Translations under genes and position numbers: made by a program
NCBI RefSeq assembly: GCF_002743255.1
Contig: NZ_PDYY01000002.1
Location: 247,432-311,431, forward strand
Direction of reading: 5' to 3'
DNA: 64,000 nucleotides
Origin: Sporosarcina sp. P2
GTDB taxonomy: Bacteria; Bacillota; Bacilli; Bacillales_A; Planococcaceae
The notes under the pieces: generated by a model
Databases searched by the model: none
Told to the model about the DNA's origin: nothing
What the model saw: only the letters and a program-made list of their open reading frames with translations
Shown: in pieces, positions 50,250-58,507 of the stretch
Layout: the number at the start of each line of letters is the position of its first letter
Numbering within the stretch: the first letter of the stretch is position 1

Positions 50250-51311
50250 TCAAACCACTGAATTTCGACGCTCTAATTGATCAAATACGGATTTTCCTAA
50301 TCTTAAATAACCGATTGTATTTGCAAACTGACTTTCAGTAATCTTCAACAATCGATTATCAAAATGTGGCTGGATGAACGGCTCAAATAGTTCACCGCCA
50401 CCTCCGGCCAAGAATATCGCATCAAATAGATCTGATTCTTCAGCCCACACATTTTTTAATCGGTCAACAATATTAGTGGCAATGGACTTCTTACTCGACT
50501 GAATGATTTTACTGAAATCAATTTTATTTCCTTTGTAAGTCAATTGTTCGTCTTTTAATATTCGGGAAATGTAATGTTCACTTAAATCCGCACCACCCGT
50601 TTTTGTTTTATAGGCTTGACGTATATCTCTGTACAGATTGTTTACACCGTCATCCACCGTTCCAGATAATTTTGCCTTCGGAACAAATGACCCATTTTTC
50701 TGAATTTCTACTACAACAAAATCCGTTGTCCTGAATCCGATATCAACCAATCCAATAAGCGTACCTTGGTTCATTAGATGAAGATAGGTATATTTCCCAT
50801 CGTGATTAATTAATGCTGAAAAGATAGCTGAAGCACCTTGTGGAAATACTAAGGCACGTTCAATATTTACTTGTTTAGCGCCCTCCACTAGTGGACCCGA
50901 TTTCCATTCAATATGGGATTGAATCCCTGTAATAGAGGTTTGAAAATCCTTCGCCTGTGCTTGGTAGAAATCTAGCGGAAGTCCCGTTGACAGATTTACA
51001 GAACCACCTCTTCCGTCTGTGACAAGCTGAATAGCCGTATTAAGTAGAATGTGTGTGTACATATGATTAAAACGTTCACGTTCAAAGATACGAGATAAAG
51101 ATCGGGATTCATTTGCTAGCTCCCCCACAAAATAATCTTCATCTTTAATTGCAACATGTATATTTGCTAAGTCATTTGGTGTATCCCCAAGGATATTTGT
51201 GATTCCCCTGTCGTATCCTTTCCCGACCAACGAGGGGAAAATCACACGCTTTCCCGATGACGAAATCGCTTTGACGTAGCCATAACCTAAATCCACTGCA
51301 ACATTTTCCAA
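50250..51311 (-). CDS. parM: ParM/Alp-type actin-like partition ATPase
   Basis: A 353-aa actin-fold protein from a TTG at 51311 behind AGGAGG. Phosphate-1 loop: VAVDLGYGYVKAIS; phosphate-2: GLVDIGFRTTDFVVVE; adenosine loop: AIFLAGGGGELFEPFI. The length is normal for ParM/StbA/AlfA relatives. It polymerises into filaments that segregate plasmid copies. Finding it in an element with an ICE-type integrase relic suggests an excised, replicating stage that is actively partitioned, or a plasmid ancestor. Confidence 0.9.
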   Translation of the reverse strand: MENVAVDLGYGYVKAISSSGKRVIFPSLVGKGYDRGITNILGDTPNDLANIHVAIKDEDYFVGELANESRSLSRIFERERFNHMYTHILLNTAIQLVTDGRGGSVNLSTGLPLDFYQAQAKDFQTSITGIQSHIEWKSGPLVEGAKQVNIERALVFPQGASAIFSALINHDGKYTYLHLMNQGTLIGLVDIGFRTTDFVVVEIQKNGSFVPKAKLSGTVDDGVNNLYRDIRQAYKTKTGGADLSEHYISRILKDEQLTYKGNKIDFSKIIQSSKKSIATNIVDRLKNVWAEESDLFDAIFLAGGGGELFEPFIQPHFDNRLLKITESQFANTIGYLRLGKSVFDQLERRNSVV

Positions 51312-51330
51312 TTTTTGACCTCCTATAAAT

Positions 51331-51783
51331 TCAAATTACTTTTGTAAGTACAACCCAACCGATAGTTAAGACAAGCAACAGTCTTGTTATTCTGTCTATC
51401 CACGTAAAGCTGAATGACGGAATTGCAATCCCGACTGATCTAGCAGACGGATAGAAGAACTTCACTTTTCCGGTTAGCATGTCTCCAGCAATATGTGCAA
51501 GTATCCCTGCACTCACTGACAAAGCCACCCACCATTCTGTAAACGGATATATAAAAATCCCTGCTAATAATGAAAATAGCAAGGAGTGTGTAAAACTCCG
51601 ATGACCAAATATAGAATGTAGTGGTATAGATATGAAGAAGAACAACTTCCCAAACTTAGATTTTGGTTCATCAAGATCCGGTAGCACACCTGCAATTCCT
51701 CCAACGACTGCTCCCCGCCAATCACCTCCTGTAACTGTGTATCCAGCAACCATTCCCGATAAAGCGTGTGTGGACCATTCCAT
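51331..51783 (-). CDS. YdjM-like membrane-bound metal-dependent hydrolase
   Basis: A 150-aa protein of the YdjM/DUF457 family: a start with H6 in WSTHALSGMVAGY, GVLPDLDEPKS with the metal-binding Asp residues, FGHRSFTHSLLF with the His pairs, and HIAGDMLTGKV. Four membrane helices are visible. Members are thought to be membrane-anchored phospholipase- or hydrolase-like enzymes; the role on a conjugative element is unknown. It precedes parM by 19 bases. Confidence 0.85.
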   Translation of the reverse strand: MEWSTHALSGMVAGYTVTGGDWRGAVVGGIAGVLPDLDEPKSKFGKLFFFISIPLHSIFGHRSFTHSLLFSLLAGIFIYPFTEWWVALSVSAGILAHIAGDMLTGKVKFFYPSARSVGIAIPSFSFTWIDRITRLLLVLTIGWVVLTKVI

Positions 51784-52320
51784 TAATCAAAAGTCGATTC
51801 TAAATTATCGTTTGTTTCCTTCATTTCTTCATGTCCCAATTTATATCTCCTTCCTTCCAATTAATTATTTTGTTCCTCTAAATAACAACCAAAAATATTT
51901 CGATTGCTTTTGACAGGTACAAAAAGTGGTTACGGCTCATTCATTTATTGACTATACTTAATTTAGATCATGGCGTTGAACAGGTTAAAACATGGGCTGA
52001 ATAATTGAAGAGCTGAAAGAGCAGACATCGCTATCCCTCCCTTTTTTCCAGCCCAGGTTTTAATTCGTTCCGGTTTCTATTTCCAAATCTATTGCAAAAA
52101 TAATCTGGTTTGCAGTTTTTTATAAAACACAATGAAGTATCATTCGCTTTAAATTTCAACTACTTTTCCATCAAAACTTTCCGCATAAGATACAGGGGAA
52201 AATTCTAGTACGGCAGCCGTATATAAGAGAGTGAGATAAGGCGACATATTGAAATCCCCTAAAAATCCTTTCACGACAACGTTTTTATACGTTTTTAACT
52301 ATAGAGATTTGTCTACACAT

Positions 52321-52401
52321 GTGTCGATATATTTCGACACCCCCTTTTCATACTAACCCCTTCAATACACGTATTTAGGGTGTAGAATTTTTTCGACACC
52401 C
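52321..52401. repeat. Two inverted repeats sharing TTCGACACCC
   Basis: GTGTCGATATATTTCGACAC (52321-52340) is an interrupted palindrome. GGGTGT (52378-52383) and ACACCC (52396-52401) form a second, and both have TTCGACACCC on the plus strand. Short repeats of ACGTTTTTA type lie just upstream (52278-52298). The 690-base noncoding gap (51784-52473) is the longest in the backbone and stands between the wHTH and YdjM/parM genes; it may hold the partition centromere or a replication origin. Confidence 0.6.
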
Positions 52402-52473
52402 TCTAAAAGAAGTGTTGAAAACCTATATAAATCAGCAATAATGGCTGTGGTATTTTCTCCACACCTTGCTAAT

Positions 52474-53121
52474 TCATTTCAGTTTTTTGAATTCCAAATA
52501 ACTTTTTCTGCTATACAACCTCCCGAACTCTTCGCCGTTTTTTATCCATAACTTCCAGGAAAGCAACACCTTTTTTCTTTCCAGTTTGTCAAATTCGATA
52601 ACTAACTTTGATAATGTAGCATTTATTCTGTTCCGATCTCCAGCATAAATAATTTCGGGATTCATAAATAATGGTCTACGAGTAACGCTTCTTTTATGTT
52701 CCTTAATCTCCTGTGAATCCACCAGTTCAAATAATATCCCTTTTACAAGCAAGCTTTGGATTGTTGCACTGATTCCTGTTCGATCACGATTTAGATACTT
52801 TGCAATTTCTGATACAGTCATAAATTGTCCGGTTCCTCTATCGGTAATTCCATTTGAATGCAATTGGACCAATGGCATCAAAGAAAAAAGAAAACCTAAC
52901 TCTGCATTCGTCAGGAATTCTTTCCTGACAAGCACATCTAGGTTTTCTTGAATTACTTGAACAAACAATGCCTTATTTTTATCTTTCAACTTGTAAAGGG
53001 CGTAACCTTGCTCATTTGCTTTCTGTTCTTCTATTGCAACAGCAGCTACATCCACTAGATTTTCACCATCTCGAAGTCTAGCGTGCTTTTCTGCCGTTTC
53101 TAAAGCGTCACGCATGTCCAT
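52474..53121 (-). CDS. Winged-helix DNA-binding protein, possible replication initiator
   Basis: About 215 aa from the ATG at 53121; an ORF start at 53151 would overlap recD2 and lacks a site. A helical N-terminal half is followed by a wHTH: MTVSEIAKYLNRDRTGISAT and IQSLLVKGILFELV. The pattern GFLFSLMPLVQLHSNGI before the wHTH is like plasmid RepL/RepN-type or phage initiator proteins. It lies next to the long noncoding region with inverted repeats, which would fit an initiator and its origin. A nine-G tract precedes its start. Confidence 0.55.
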   Translation of the reverse strand: MDMRDALETAEKHARLRDGENLVDVAAVAIEEQKANEQGYALYKLKDKNKALFVQVIQENLDVLVRKEFLTNAELGFLFSLMPLVQLHSNGITDRGTGQFMTVSEIAKYLNRDRTGISATIQSLLVKGILFELVDSQEIKEHKRSVTRRPLFMNPEIIYAGDRNRINATLSKLVIEFDKLERKKVLLSWKLWIKNGEEFGRLYSRKSYLEFKKLK

Positions 53122-53128
53122 TTCTATA

Positions 53129-55345
53129 TCACCCCCCCCCACCGCTTGCATTGTCCCTACTGAATCGGTTGTTATATTCGGTATATGAGGTGATACGATC
53201 TGATAAGCCGCTGTTTCTGTCGGTTAGTTTATTATTTCCAATAGCAATCTCCATCGCTTTTTGTGTACCGATTAACACAATCTTTTCTTTTGCCCTAGTT
53301 ATGCCCGTGTACATTAAATTACGAGCCAACATAACATAATGGCTTGTGGTAGCTGGGATGATGACGATAGGTGCTTCACCACCTTGTGACTTGTGAATAG
53401 TGATGGCATAACCTAATTCTAATTCTTTGGTTTCACTTTTTTCGTATGATACTTTTATTCCCATAAAATCACATGTCATTTTTTCAACGGTTTCATTATC
53501 TTCATTTACTTCTTTTGAAATTTTAGTAATTACACCAATATCACCGTTAAAAACACCTTTAGATTGATTATTTTTAATCTGAATGACTTTATCACCGAGT
53601 CGGAATAGCTTTTTGCCTATCCTCCACTCATTTTTGGTCAAATTTGCAGGGTTTAAAGTATCTCTTAACTGGTCATTCAATGTAATCGTTCCAACAGGTC
53701 CTTTTTTCATCGGACTTAATATCAAAATATCCGATAAGGAATAACCTAATTCTTGAAAACGTAAAGCACTTCTAACAATATAGTCTGTGATTCGTTTTGG
53801 ATCTTCTTGATTAATAAAATAAAAATCACCTTTATCGCTATCGATAAGAAGTGATTTACCTTGATTAACTCTATGGGCATTACTTATGATTTGGCTTTCT
53901 TGTGCTTGTCTAAATACTTCCGTAAGAGCCACAGTTGGTAATCCTGATTGAATCATGTCACTTAGAACGTTCCCTGGACTAACCGATGGTAATTGATCCG
54001 TGTCACCCACAAAAAGAATTTTCGTATCCTTTTCAAGTGCATCCATCAGTAAACTAGCTAACTGAACATCTACCATCGACATTTCATCAACGACTAACAA
54101 ATCGCAAGGAAGTTTATCTTGCCAATTGTAGGTAGGAATTTCTCCTTGTTGGTACCCAATCAGCCTATGGATTGTAGATGCGTCATGTCCAGCCACCTCT
54201 GATAATTGCCTACTTGCCTTGCCAGTTGGGGCAGCTAAACAAATAATGTTTTCTGGATGCATTGCTTTGTACATATCGAGCATGGCACGTATAACGGTTG
54301 TTTTTCCTGTTCCGGGACCACCGGTGAGTATTAACATCTGTTCTTCAAATAACTGCCTAATCGCATCACGTTGCTTCTCAGCTAGGATGATTCCCTGCTT
54401 CTTTTGATATTTGGTTATCTGTTTATCTAACGAAGGCAATGCTACGCCTTCCCGAGAACCCCTCATTTCTGAAAGTTTCCGAGCTAACCTGTCTTCATAT
54501 GTGAATAAAAAATTTGGGTAAACGCAATTATCTTCAATAACGATATGTTTCTCTTCTAAACGGTAAATACTTTGTGCTAATTCATCCATCGAGACTTTGT
54601 TTTCTTCGAGCGTATTATGATTTAACGCACGGGCAGCTTCTGCAAGTAGCTCTTCTTCCATGACATAGCAGTGGCCGGAACTGAAGCACGTTTCTTTCAA
54701 AACATAGTTCACACAAGCATCAATGCGGTATCCTGATAAAGGCGATATGCCCATCTTTTGAGCAATTTCATCAGCCTTTAAGAATCCTATCAGATTTAAT
54801 TCTGTTAGCTTGTATGGATTTTTTGTAACAATCGCTACTGTATTAGACTCATATTCTTTATACAACCGCATCGCCATACTAGCCGATATTCCGAACACAA
54901 GTAATTCCGCAATGATTTTCTGTACCTCAAACGTAGACCTGACGCTTTCTACAATGTTACTAGCCCGTTTCTTCCCAATTCCTTTAATACCTTGTAAGCT
55001 TGACTCGCCGTGTTGTGTTATTATCGTCAAAGCATCTTCACCCAACTTTTCAGCAATCACGATTGCTTGCTTTGGCCCGCAACCTTTTACAAGGGATGAT
55101 GCAAGGAATGCAATAACTTGATCTTTTGTTTGAGGAATTGGCCTTTCCCAAAACTCTATCGCAAGCTGTTTCCCAAACTTCGCGTGATTTTCCCAAGCCC
55201 CGCGAACCTTTACTTCTTCACCTTTATTTACCCCGTAAATGCTCCCTTTAATTGTGAGTTCTTCATTATCCGTTTGCAATTTAGCAATTAGAAAATCCTC
55301 ATTTCTATAAAGAATCCTTACAATTTTTCCGATGAATTCATTCAT
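53129..55345 (-). CDS. recD2: RecD2-like SF1B DNA helicase
   Basis: A 738-aa helicase. The N-terminal OB region and two helix-hairpin-helix units (GCGPKQAIVIAEKLGEDAL and LQGIKGIGKKRASNIVESV) lead to Walker A ILTGGPGTGKTTVIRAM (near 340), motif II LLVVDEMSMVD, and late motifs GYAITIHKSQGGEAP and MYTGITRAKEKIVLIG. This is the full RecD2/TraA plan. As the second large gene of the operon it may unwind element DNA during replication or transfer. The last codons cross a nine-G tract (GGGG at the C terminus), so tract slippage would change the stop. Confidence 0.93.
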   Translation of the reverse strand: MNEFIGKIVRILYRNEDFLIAKLQTDNEELTIKGSIYGVNKGEEVKVRGAWENHAKFGKQLAIEFWERPIPQTKDQVIAFLASSLVKGCGPKQAIVIAEKLGEDALTIITQHGESSLQGIKGIGKKRASNIVESVRSTFEVQKIIAELLVFGISASMAMRLYKEYESNTVAIVTKNPYKLTELNLIGFLKADEIAQKMGISPLSGYRIDACVNYVLKETCFSSGHCYVMEEELLAEAARALNHNTLEENKVSMDELAQSIYRLEEKHIVIEDNCVYPNFLFTYEDRLARKLSEMRGSREGVALPSLDKQITKYQKKQGIILAEKQRDAIRQLFEEQMLILTGGPGTGKTTVIRAMLDMYKAMHPENIICLAAPTGKASRQLSEVAGHDASTIHRLIGYQQGEIPTYNWQDKLPCDLLVVDEMSMVDVQLASLLMDALEKDTKILFVGDTDQLPSVSPGNVLSDMIQSGLPTVALTEVFRQAQESQIISNAHRVNQGKSLLIDSDKGDFYFINQEDPKRITDYIVRSALRFQELGYSLSDILILSPMKKGPVGTITLNDQLRDTLNPANLTKNEWRIGKKLFRLGDKVIQIKNNQSKGVFNGDIGVITKISKEVNEDNETVEKMTCDFMGIKVSYEKSETKELELGYAITIHKSQGGEAPIVIIPATTSHYVMLARNLMYTGITRAKEKIVLIGTQKAMEIAIGNNKLTDRNSGLSDRITSYTEYNNRFSRDNASGGGG

Positions 55346-56271
55346 TCCATACTCACCATATTGTCATGTCTACAAAATATGGATCTAAAACGTTTAAGAA
55401 ATTCAAAAGAGCTTTGGGCTGGGAAAAAGCTTTGTACCTCAATATCGTTGTATAGATTCAAAAATATATCTTTAGGCATCACTACTGTCTGACGTTTACG
55501 ACGAATAAACGCTTTACATCGTTCTACGTTTCTCATAATTGGGTTGGAGGAAACAATGTCATTTTTCATTTCGTTTACAGATTCAACGACTTTAGTAGCA
55601 ATAACATCAATTTTTTCGAGTAATACTTTTTCTTCAACAGTACCAACTACTTTATTCGCTTCATGTAGAATTTCATTTCTTATTTCAACAACCTCATCAC
55701 TTGAAAGAAGTTCTTCAAATTGCATTTCCACTTCTGGTGTAATATCAACTTGTTGGAAGAAAGCATCGACTTCTTCTTGTGGAACATTGTACTTACTTGG
55801 AATTCCAGTTACGTTAGGCACGGATTTTACTAAATGCCACAAATTATCTGGGAAGTAATAAAAATCTACATTTAACTCTACTAAAATATACCCGCTAATT
55901 ACGCTACTTATTTTCTTCGTATTCTTTCGAACTTCCCTCAAGTCTTTGGAGAGTTCACGGATGCTGTCTTTGTACGTTTCAAGCAAGACAAGAGAATTGG
56001 CATCATTGTATTCTTTCAGTTTGTCGCAAGCGATACGAAGATTGTTTAAGGCTGCTTGGATTCTTTTTACATACAAGTGTTCAGATATATCGTCTGAATT
56101 TAATTCCGATAGATCAACAGCAGTATTGTCCTCACGAATAATTTCAGTGAATGTTTCCATTGCATAGATAGCTTTAACCATTGAATCGCCTACTCTATTC
56201 AAAACAGTATTCAACATTTCTTTCACTTCAATTTCCGCTCCGCTACGAACCTGAACTACAAAGTAAGCCAT
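55342..56271 (-). CDS. NusG-N-domain (NGN) protein with insertion: candidate antiterminator
   Basis: A 309-aa protein. MAYFVVQVRSGAEIEVKEML at the start is the first strand and helix of a NusG NGN domain (compare WYVVHTYSGYEKKVK). The second half of NGN returns at 121-175: ISSVISGYILVELNVDFYYF, LWHLVKSVPNVTGI, VPQEEVDAFF (NusG: FPGYVLVEM, VRNTPGVTGF, LPEEEV). About 75 helical residues (46-120) are inserted between. No KOW motif is visible; 180-309 is a different helical tail. NusG paralogues such as RfaH, LoaP and UpxY make RNA polymerase pass terminators in long operons. As an early gene of a terminator-rich 45-kb operon this is a strong candidate. It overlaps recD2 by four bases. Confidence 0.75.
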   Translation of the reverse strand: MAYFVVQVRSGAEIEVKEMLNTVLNRVGDSMVKAIYAMETFTEIIREDNTAVDLSELNSDDISEHLYVKRIQAALNNLRIACDKLKEYNDANSLVLLETYKDSIRELSKDLREVRKNTKKISSVISGYILVELNVDFYYFPDNLWHLVKSVPNVTGIPSKYNVPQEEVDAFFQQVDITPEVEMQFEELLSSDEVVEIRNEILHEANKVVGTVEEKVLLEKIDVIATKVVESVNEMKNDIVSSNPIMRNVERCKAFIRRKRQTVVMPKDIFLNLYNDIEVQSFFPAQSSFEFLKRFRSIFCRHDNMVSME

Positions 56272-56318
56272 TTCTACCCATCTCCCTTCTATTAATCCAC
56301 TAATTGAGCGATTCGTCC

Positions 56319-56357
56319 CTATTGTGCCTGTTCTAGTCTTACTACCGCCGCTGTCAA
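56319..56357 (-). CDS. Possible 12-aa leader ORF upstream of the NGN gene
   Basis: A TTG at 56357 behind GGGGGAGGGCACAACA encodes MTAAVVRLEQAQ and stops 47 bases before the NGN start. The very strong ribosome site makes it notable; it could be a small regulatory ORF or simple leader sequence. Confidence 0.25.
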   Translation of the reverse strand: MTAAVVRLEQAQ

Positions 56358-56388
56358 ATGTTGTGCCCTCCCCCTCGTTAAAAAAGAT

Positions 56389-56556
56389 TCACTTTACCAT
56401 CACAGTTTTTTCATTTTCGGACTTCTTTACTGGTGAAACCATGCATCCAATATTGAGGGGCTTCATCTGTTTAATCGCCGTATTCAGTTCTTCTTCTGTA
56501 TGGATTCCATATTTAGACAATGCTTTCCAGATCTTTTGAAACTCTTCCTGCTTCAT
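56389..56556 (-). CDS. 55-aa helical protein
   Basis: An ATG at 56556 behind GGTGGGGAAACTG encodes MKQEEFQKIWKALSKYGIHT and on to VMVK. Two amphipathic helices (2-15 and 20-32) are followed by a short strand-like tail. It lies between the DUF771 gene and the NGN gene and fills part of the otherwise empty 56272-56762 gap. I know no family; small proteins of this sort in early operon positions can be regulators. The ribosome site and codon use make it likely to be real. Confidence 0.5.
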   Translation of the reverse strand: MKQEEFQKIWKALSKYGIHTEEELNTAIKQMKPLNIGCMVSPVKKSENEKTVMVK

Positions 56557-56762
56557 CAGTTTCCCCACCCTTCCCGCCCTTATTGGGTTCTTTGTTTAAT
56601 ATCATTAGTCGCCGTTTTCGTAATACACTTGAAAGCAATTGTTATCAACACAACATTCTCAAACTGTATTTAACCTGTTTACTTGATCCCATACTTCTGT
56701 TATGGGCTGCATAGGTCCCCTAAAAACTTTCATATCCGTCATTGATTAAATAACCCTACCGG

Positions 56763-57071
56763 TCACCTAAAAAATCTGTGGAAGTTCTTATCAAGAAAAA
56801 CTGCCATCTTTGATGCTTGAAATGACCAGGTCTGACCTTTTCCTTTTGGATAATAATCATAGCCGCCATTCTCGCTATCAAGCTCTTTTCGAAAGAGTAT
56901 ATTTTCTTTTAACCATTCGTGTTTTTTGCCTGTACGATGTTCTAACTTTTTCATGTTCCAATACACGCCACTTAATTCTAGTTTTCTTAATTCTTCAAGT
57001 TCCACTTTTCTGATTAATACGGAATCTTGTGGAATTGGGATTGTAAGATTGACTGAAAGTTGTTGCACCAT
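56763..57071 (-). CDS. DUF771-like protein (possible excisionase/DNA-binding)
   Basis: A 102-aa protein fitting the DUF771 pattern of Gram-positive phages and elements: VELEELRKLELSGVYWNMKK, KKHEWLKENILF, then DYYPKGKGQTWSFQASKMA and FLDKNFHRFF. These proteins look like small winged-helix DNA-binding proteins, encoded early and near integrase or repressor genes. It lies second in the operon after the Xis/Cro-like gene, a place typical of excision or early control genes. No other activity can be read. Confidence 0.65.
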   Translation of the reverse strand: MVQQLSVNLTIPIPQDSVLIRKVELEELRKLELSGVYWNMKKLEHRTGKKHEWLKENILFRKELDSENGGYDYYPKGKGQTWSFQASKMAVFLDKNFHRFFR

Positions 57072-57119
57072 TTTGAATCACCCTCCTGTATCTTCAATTT
57101 AGGTTCTCAGTAAAATTTA

Positions 57120-57362
57120 TTACTCTGCGCTCACTTTTGCAAGCACTCTAATTAAAAAAATATCGTGGAAATGAACATTTAATTCATTTGTGATTCTTCT
57201 AGCAACTCCAGGGCCTGGGTTTCTAATGCCATTGACTATTTGATTCGCATAAGACTCTGATATCCCTATTGCACGTCCTAAACTTCTTTGACTGTAGCCA
57301 CTTATTATAATTAATTCTTTAAAACTTTCGATACTTTTTATCTCAATAATCCTTTTACTCAT
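57120..57362 (-). CDS. Small HTH protein divergent from the repressor (Xis/Cro-like)
   Basis: An 80-aa XRE-type HTH protein: LIIISGYSQRSLGRAIGISE with SYANQIVNGIRNPG as recognition helix. The start at 57362 is preceded by a run of Gs (GAGGGGGGG). It is the first gene of the long minus-strand operon and is transcribed away from immR. In ICEBs1 the gene in this place is xis, and in phages cro; either role (excision factor or anti-repressor) fits. It is the first protein made when the ImmR-type repressor is removed. Confidence 0.75.
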   Translation of the reverse strand: MSKRIIEIKSIESFKELIIISGYSQRSLGRAIGISESYANQIVNGIRNPGPGVARRITNELNVHFHDIFLIRVLAKVSAE

Positions 57363-57398
57363 CCGCTCATCCCCCCCTCAACGCTTGCTATTGTAATC

Positions 57399-57427
57399 AG
57401 ATTAACATCAGTTGATTCCTTTTGCAA
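57399..57427 (-). promoter_or_regulatory. Promoter of the element operon
   Basis: TTGCAA (57427-57422) and TAATCT (57404-57399), spacer 17 bases, on the minus strand, 37 bases upstream of the Xis/Cro-like start. GCTTGC and GCAAGC inverted copies (57429-57424 and 57388-57383) surround it and may be repressor sites. On the plus strand a TATAAT at 57471-57476 is the likely -10 of immR; its -35 is poor. Confidence 0.6.
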
Positions 57428-57494
57428 GCACTTTAAAGTTTTATTCTATGCATTGTTAAGAAATTTTGATTATAATAAGATTAGGTGATCACAA

Positions 57495-57860
57495 ATGAAA
57501 GCAGAAGAATTCGGAATTTATATAAGAGAATTAAGAAATCAAAGAAACTTAAGCATACGCCAGCTTGAGTTGTATTCTGGTGTCTCCAATTCTTATCTAT
57601 CACAATTAGAAAATGGGAAGAGAGAAACACCATCTCCTGAAATACTTAAAAAGTTAGCCGGCCCTTTAAAGACCTCACATCTAAATTTAATGATTGCTGC
57701 TGGTCACATAGAAAATGAAGATTCAGATGAAGAAGAATTTCAAAAAGTTATTTCAGATCCTGAATTAAAACGGTGGTACTCAGAATTACCTAACTCTGAT
57801 GAAAAAGACTTACGAAAATTGCGAAAAATGTGGGAAATTATTAAAAACGAGGACAAATGA
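57495..57860 (+). CDS. immR: XRE-family repressor, ImmR-like
   Basis: A 121-aa protein with an N-terminal HTH (IRELRNQRNLSIRQLELYSG and SNSYLSQLENGKRETPSPE) and a C-terminal acidic helical part (DSDEEEFQKVISDPELKRWY). The length and layout match ImmR of ICEBs1. AGGTGATCACAA precedes the ATG. It is divergent from the Xis/Cro-like gene and 114 bases upstream of the ImmA-like protease gene, so it should repress the transfer operon and be cleaved by that protease when the element is induced. Confidence 0.88.
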   Translation: MKAEEFGIYIRELRNQRNLSIRQLELYSGVSNSYLSQLENGKRETPSPEILKKLAGPLKTSHLNLMIAAGHIENEDSDEEEFQKVISDPELKRWYSELPNSDEKDLRKLRKMWEIIKNEDK

Positions 57861-57886
57861 AACACCTTTTAAAATGTGAGTTAGTA

Positions 57887-57913
57887 ACCCTATCTTTTTT
57901 ACCGGGATAGGGT
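57887..57913 (+). terminator. Hairpin between immR and immA
   Basis: ACCCTATC ... GATAGGGT with an 11-base loop followed by ATTATTAT on the plus strand. It could attenuate expression of the protease relative to the repressor. Confidence 0.5.
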
Positions 57914-57974
57914 ATTATTATAGACATCTAACGAACATATATTCCCTATTCGTGGAAAAGGTGGCGAATTAAAT

Positions 57975-58478
57975 TTGAAAAGTTCAAATCTATCCTCTTT
58001 GGATGAAAAGGTTTTTTTGATTTATCGTTCCCTAAATATTTTAAAACCGTCCCAGATTTATCATTCGGATCTTATCGAAGACTTTTCTAACCTGTTTAAA
58101 ATAAAAACCTATTTTTTTGATGAATCAAGTGAAGCAAATAATATGGGAGGAATTTATCGAATATTTTTAAATAAAAACCAGTCCAAACAGAAAATTTGGC
58201 AAGACTTTGCTCATGAATTGGCCCATATCTTGGGTCATGAAGGATATCAGTGGTCAATGCATAAGCCATTCCGGGAGTATCAGGAATGGCAAGCAAAACA
58301 ATTTGCATTCCATTTCTGCATTCCAACCTTCATGTTGAATCATTTAGAATTACCAAGACTTAGATGCGAAGCAGTTGGACTCATTGCAACCCTATTCAAT
58401 GTTGAACATACTTTTGCAGATGCAAGGTTGGAAAAGTGGTTACTGAATCAGGAAGTTTGTTATTTGGATAGATTATAA
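57975..58478 (+). CDS. immA: ImmA/IrrE-type metallopeptidase (anti-repressor)
   Basis: A 167-aa protein from a TTG at 57975 (AAAGGTGGCG upstream). The zinc motif DFAHELAHILGHEG (HExxH) and a downstream EYQEWQAKQFAFHFCIP with the third ligand region are typical of ImmA/IrrE peptidases. ImmA of ICEBs1 cleaves ImmR and so triggers excision and transfer. The gene order immR-immA-int is the same here. The protein has all catalytic residues. Confidence 0.9.
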   Translation: MKSSNLSSLDEKVFLIYRSLNILKPSQIYHSDLIEDFSNLFKIKTYFFDESSEANNMGGIYRIFLNKNQSKQKIWQDFAHELAHILGHEGYQWSMHKPFREYQEWQAKQFAFHFCIPTFMLNHLELPRLRCEAVGLIATLFNVEHTFADARLEKWLLNQEVCYLDRL

Positions 58479-58507
58479 AATATTTTAATTAAAGGGATAG
58501 TGTAATA

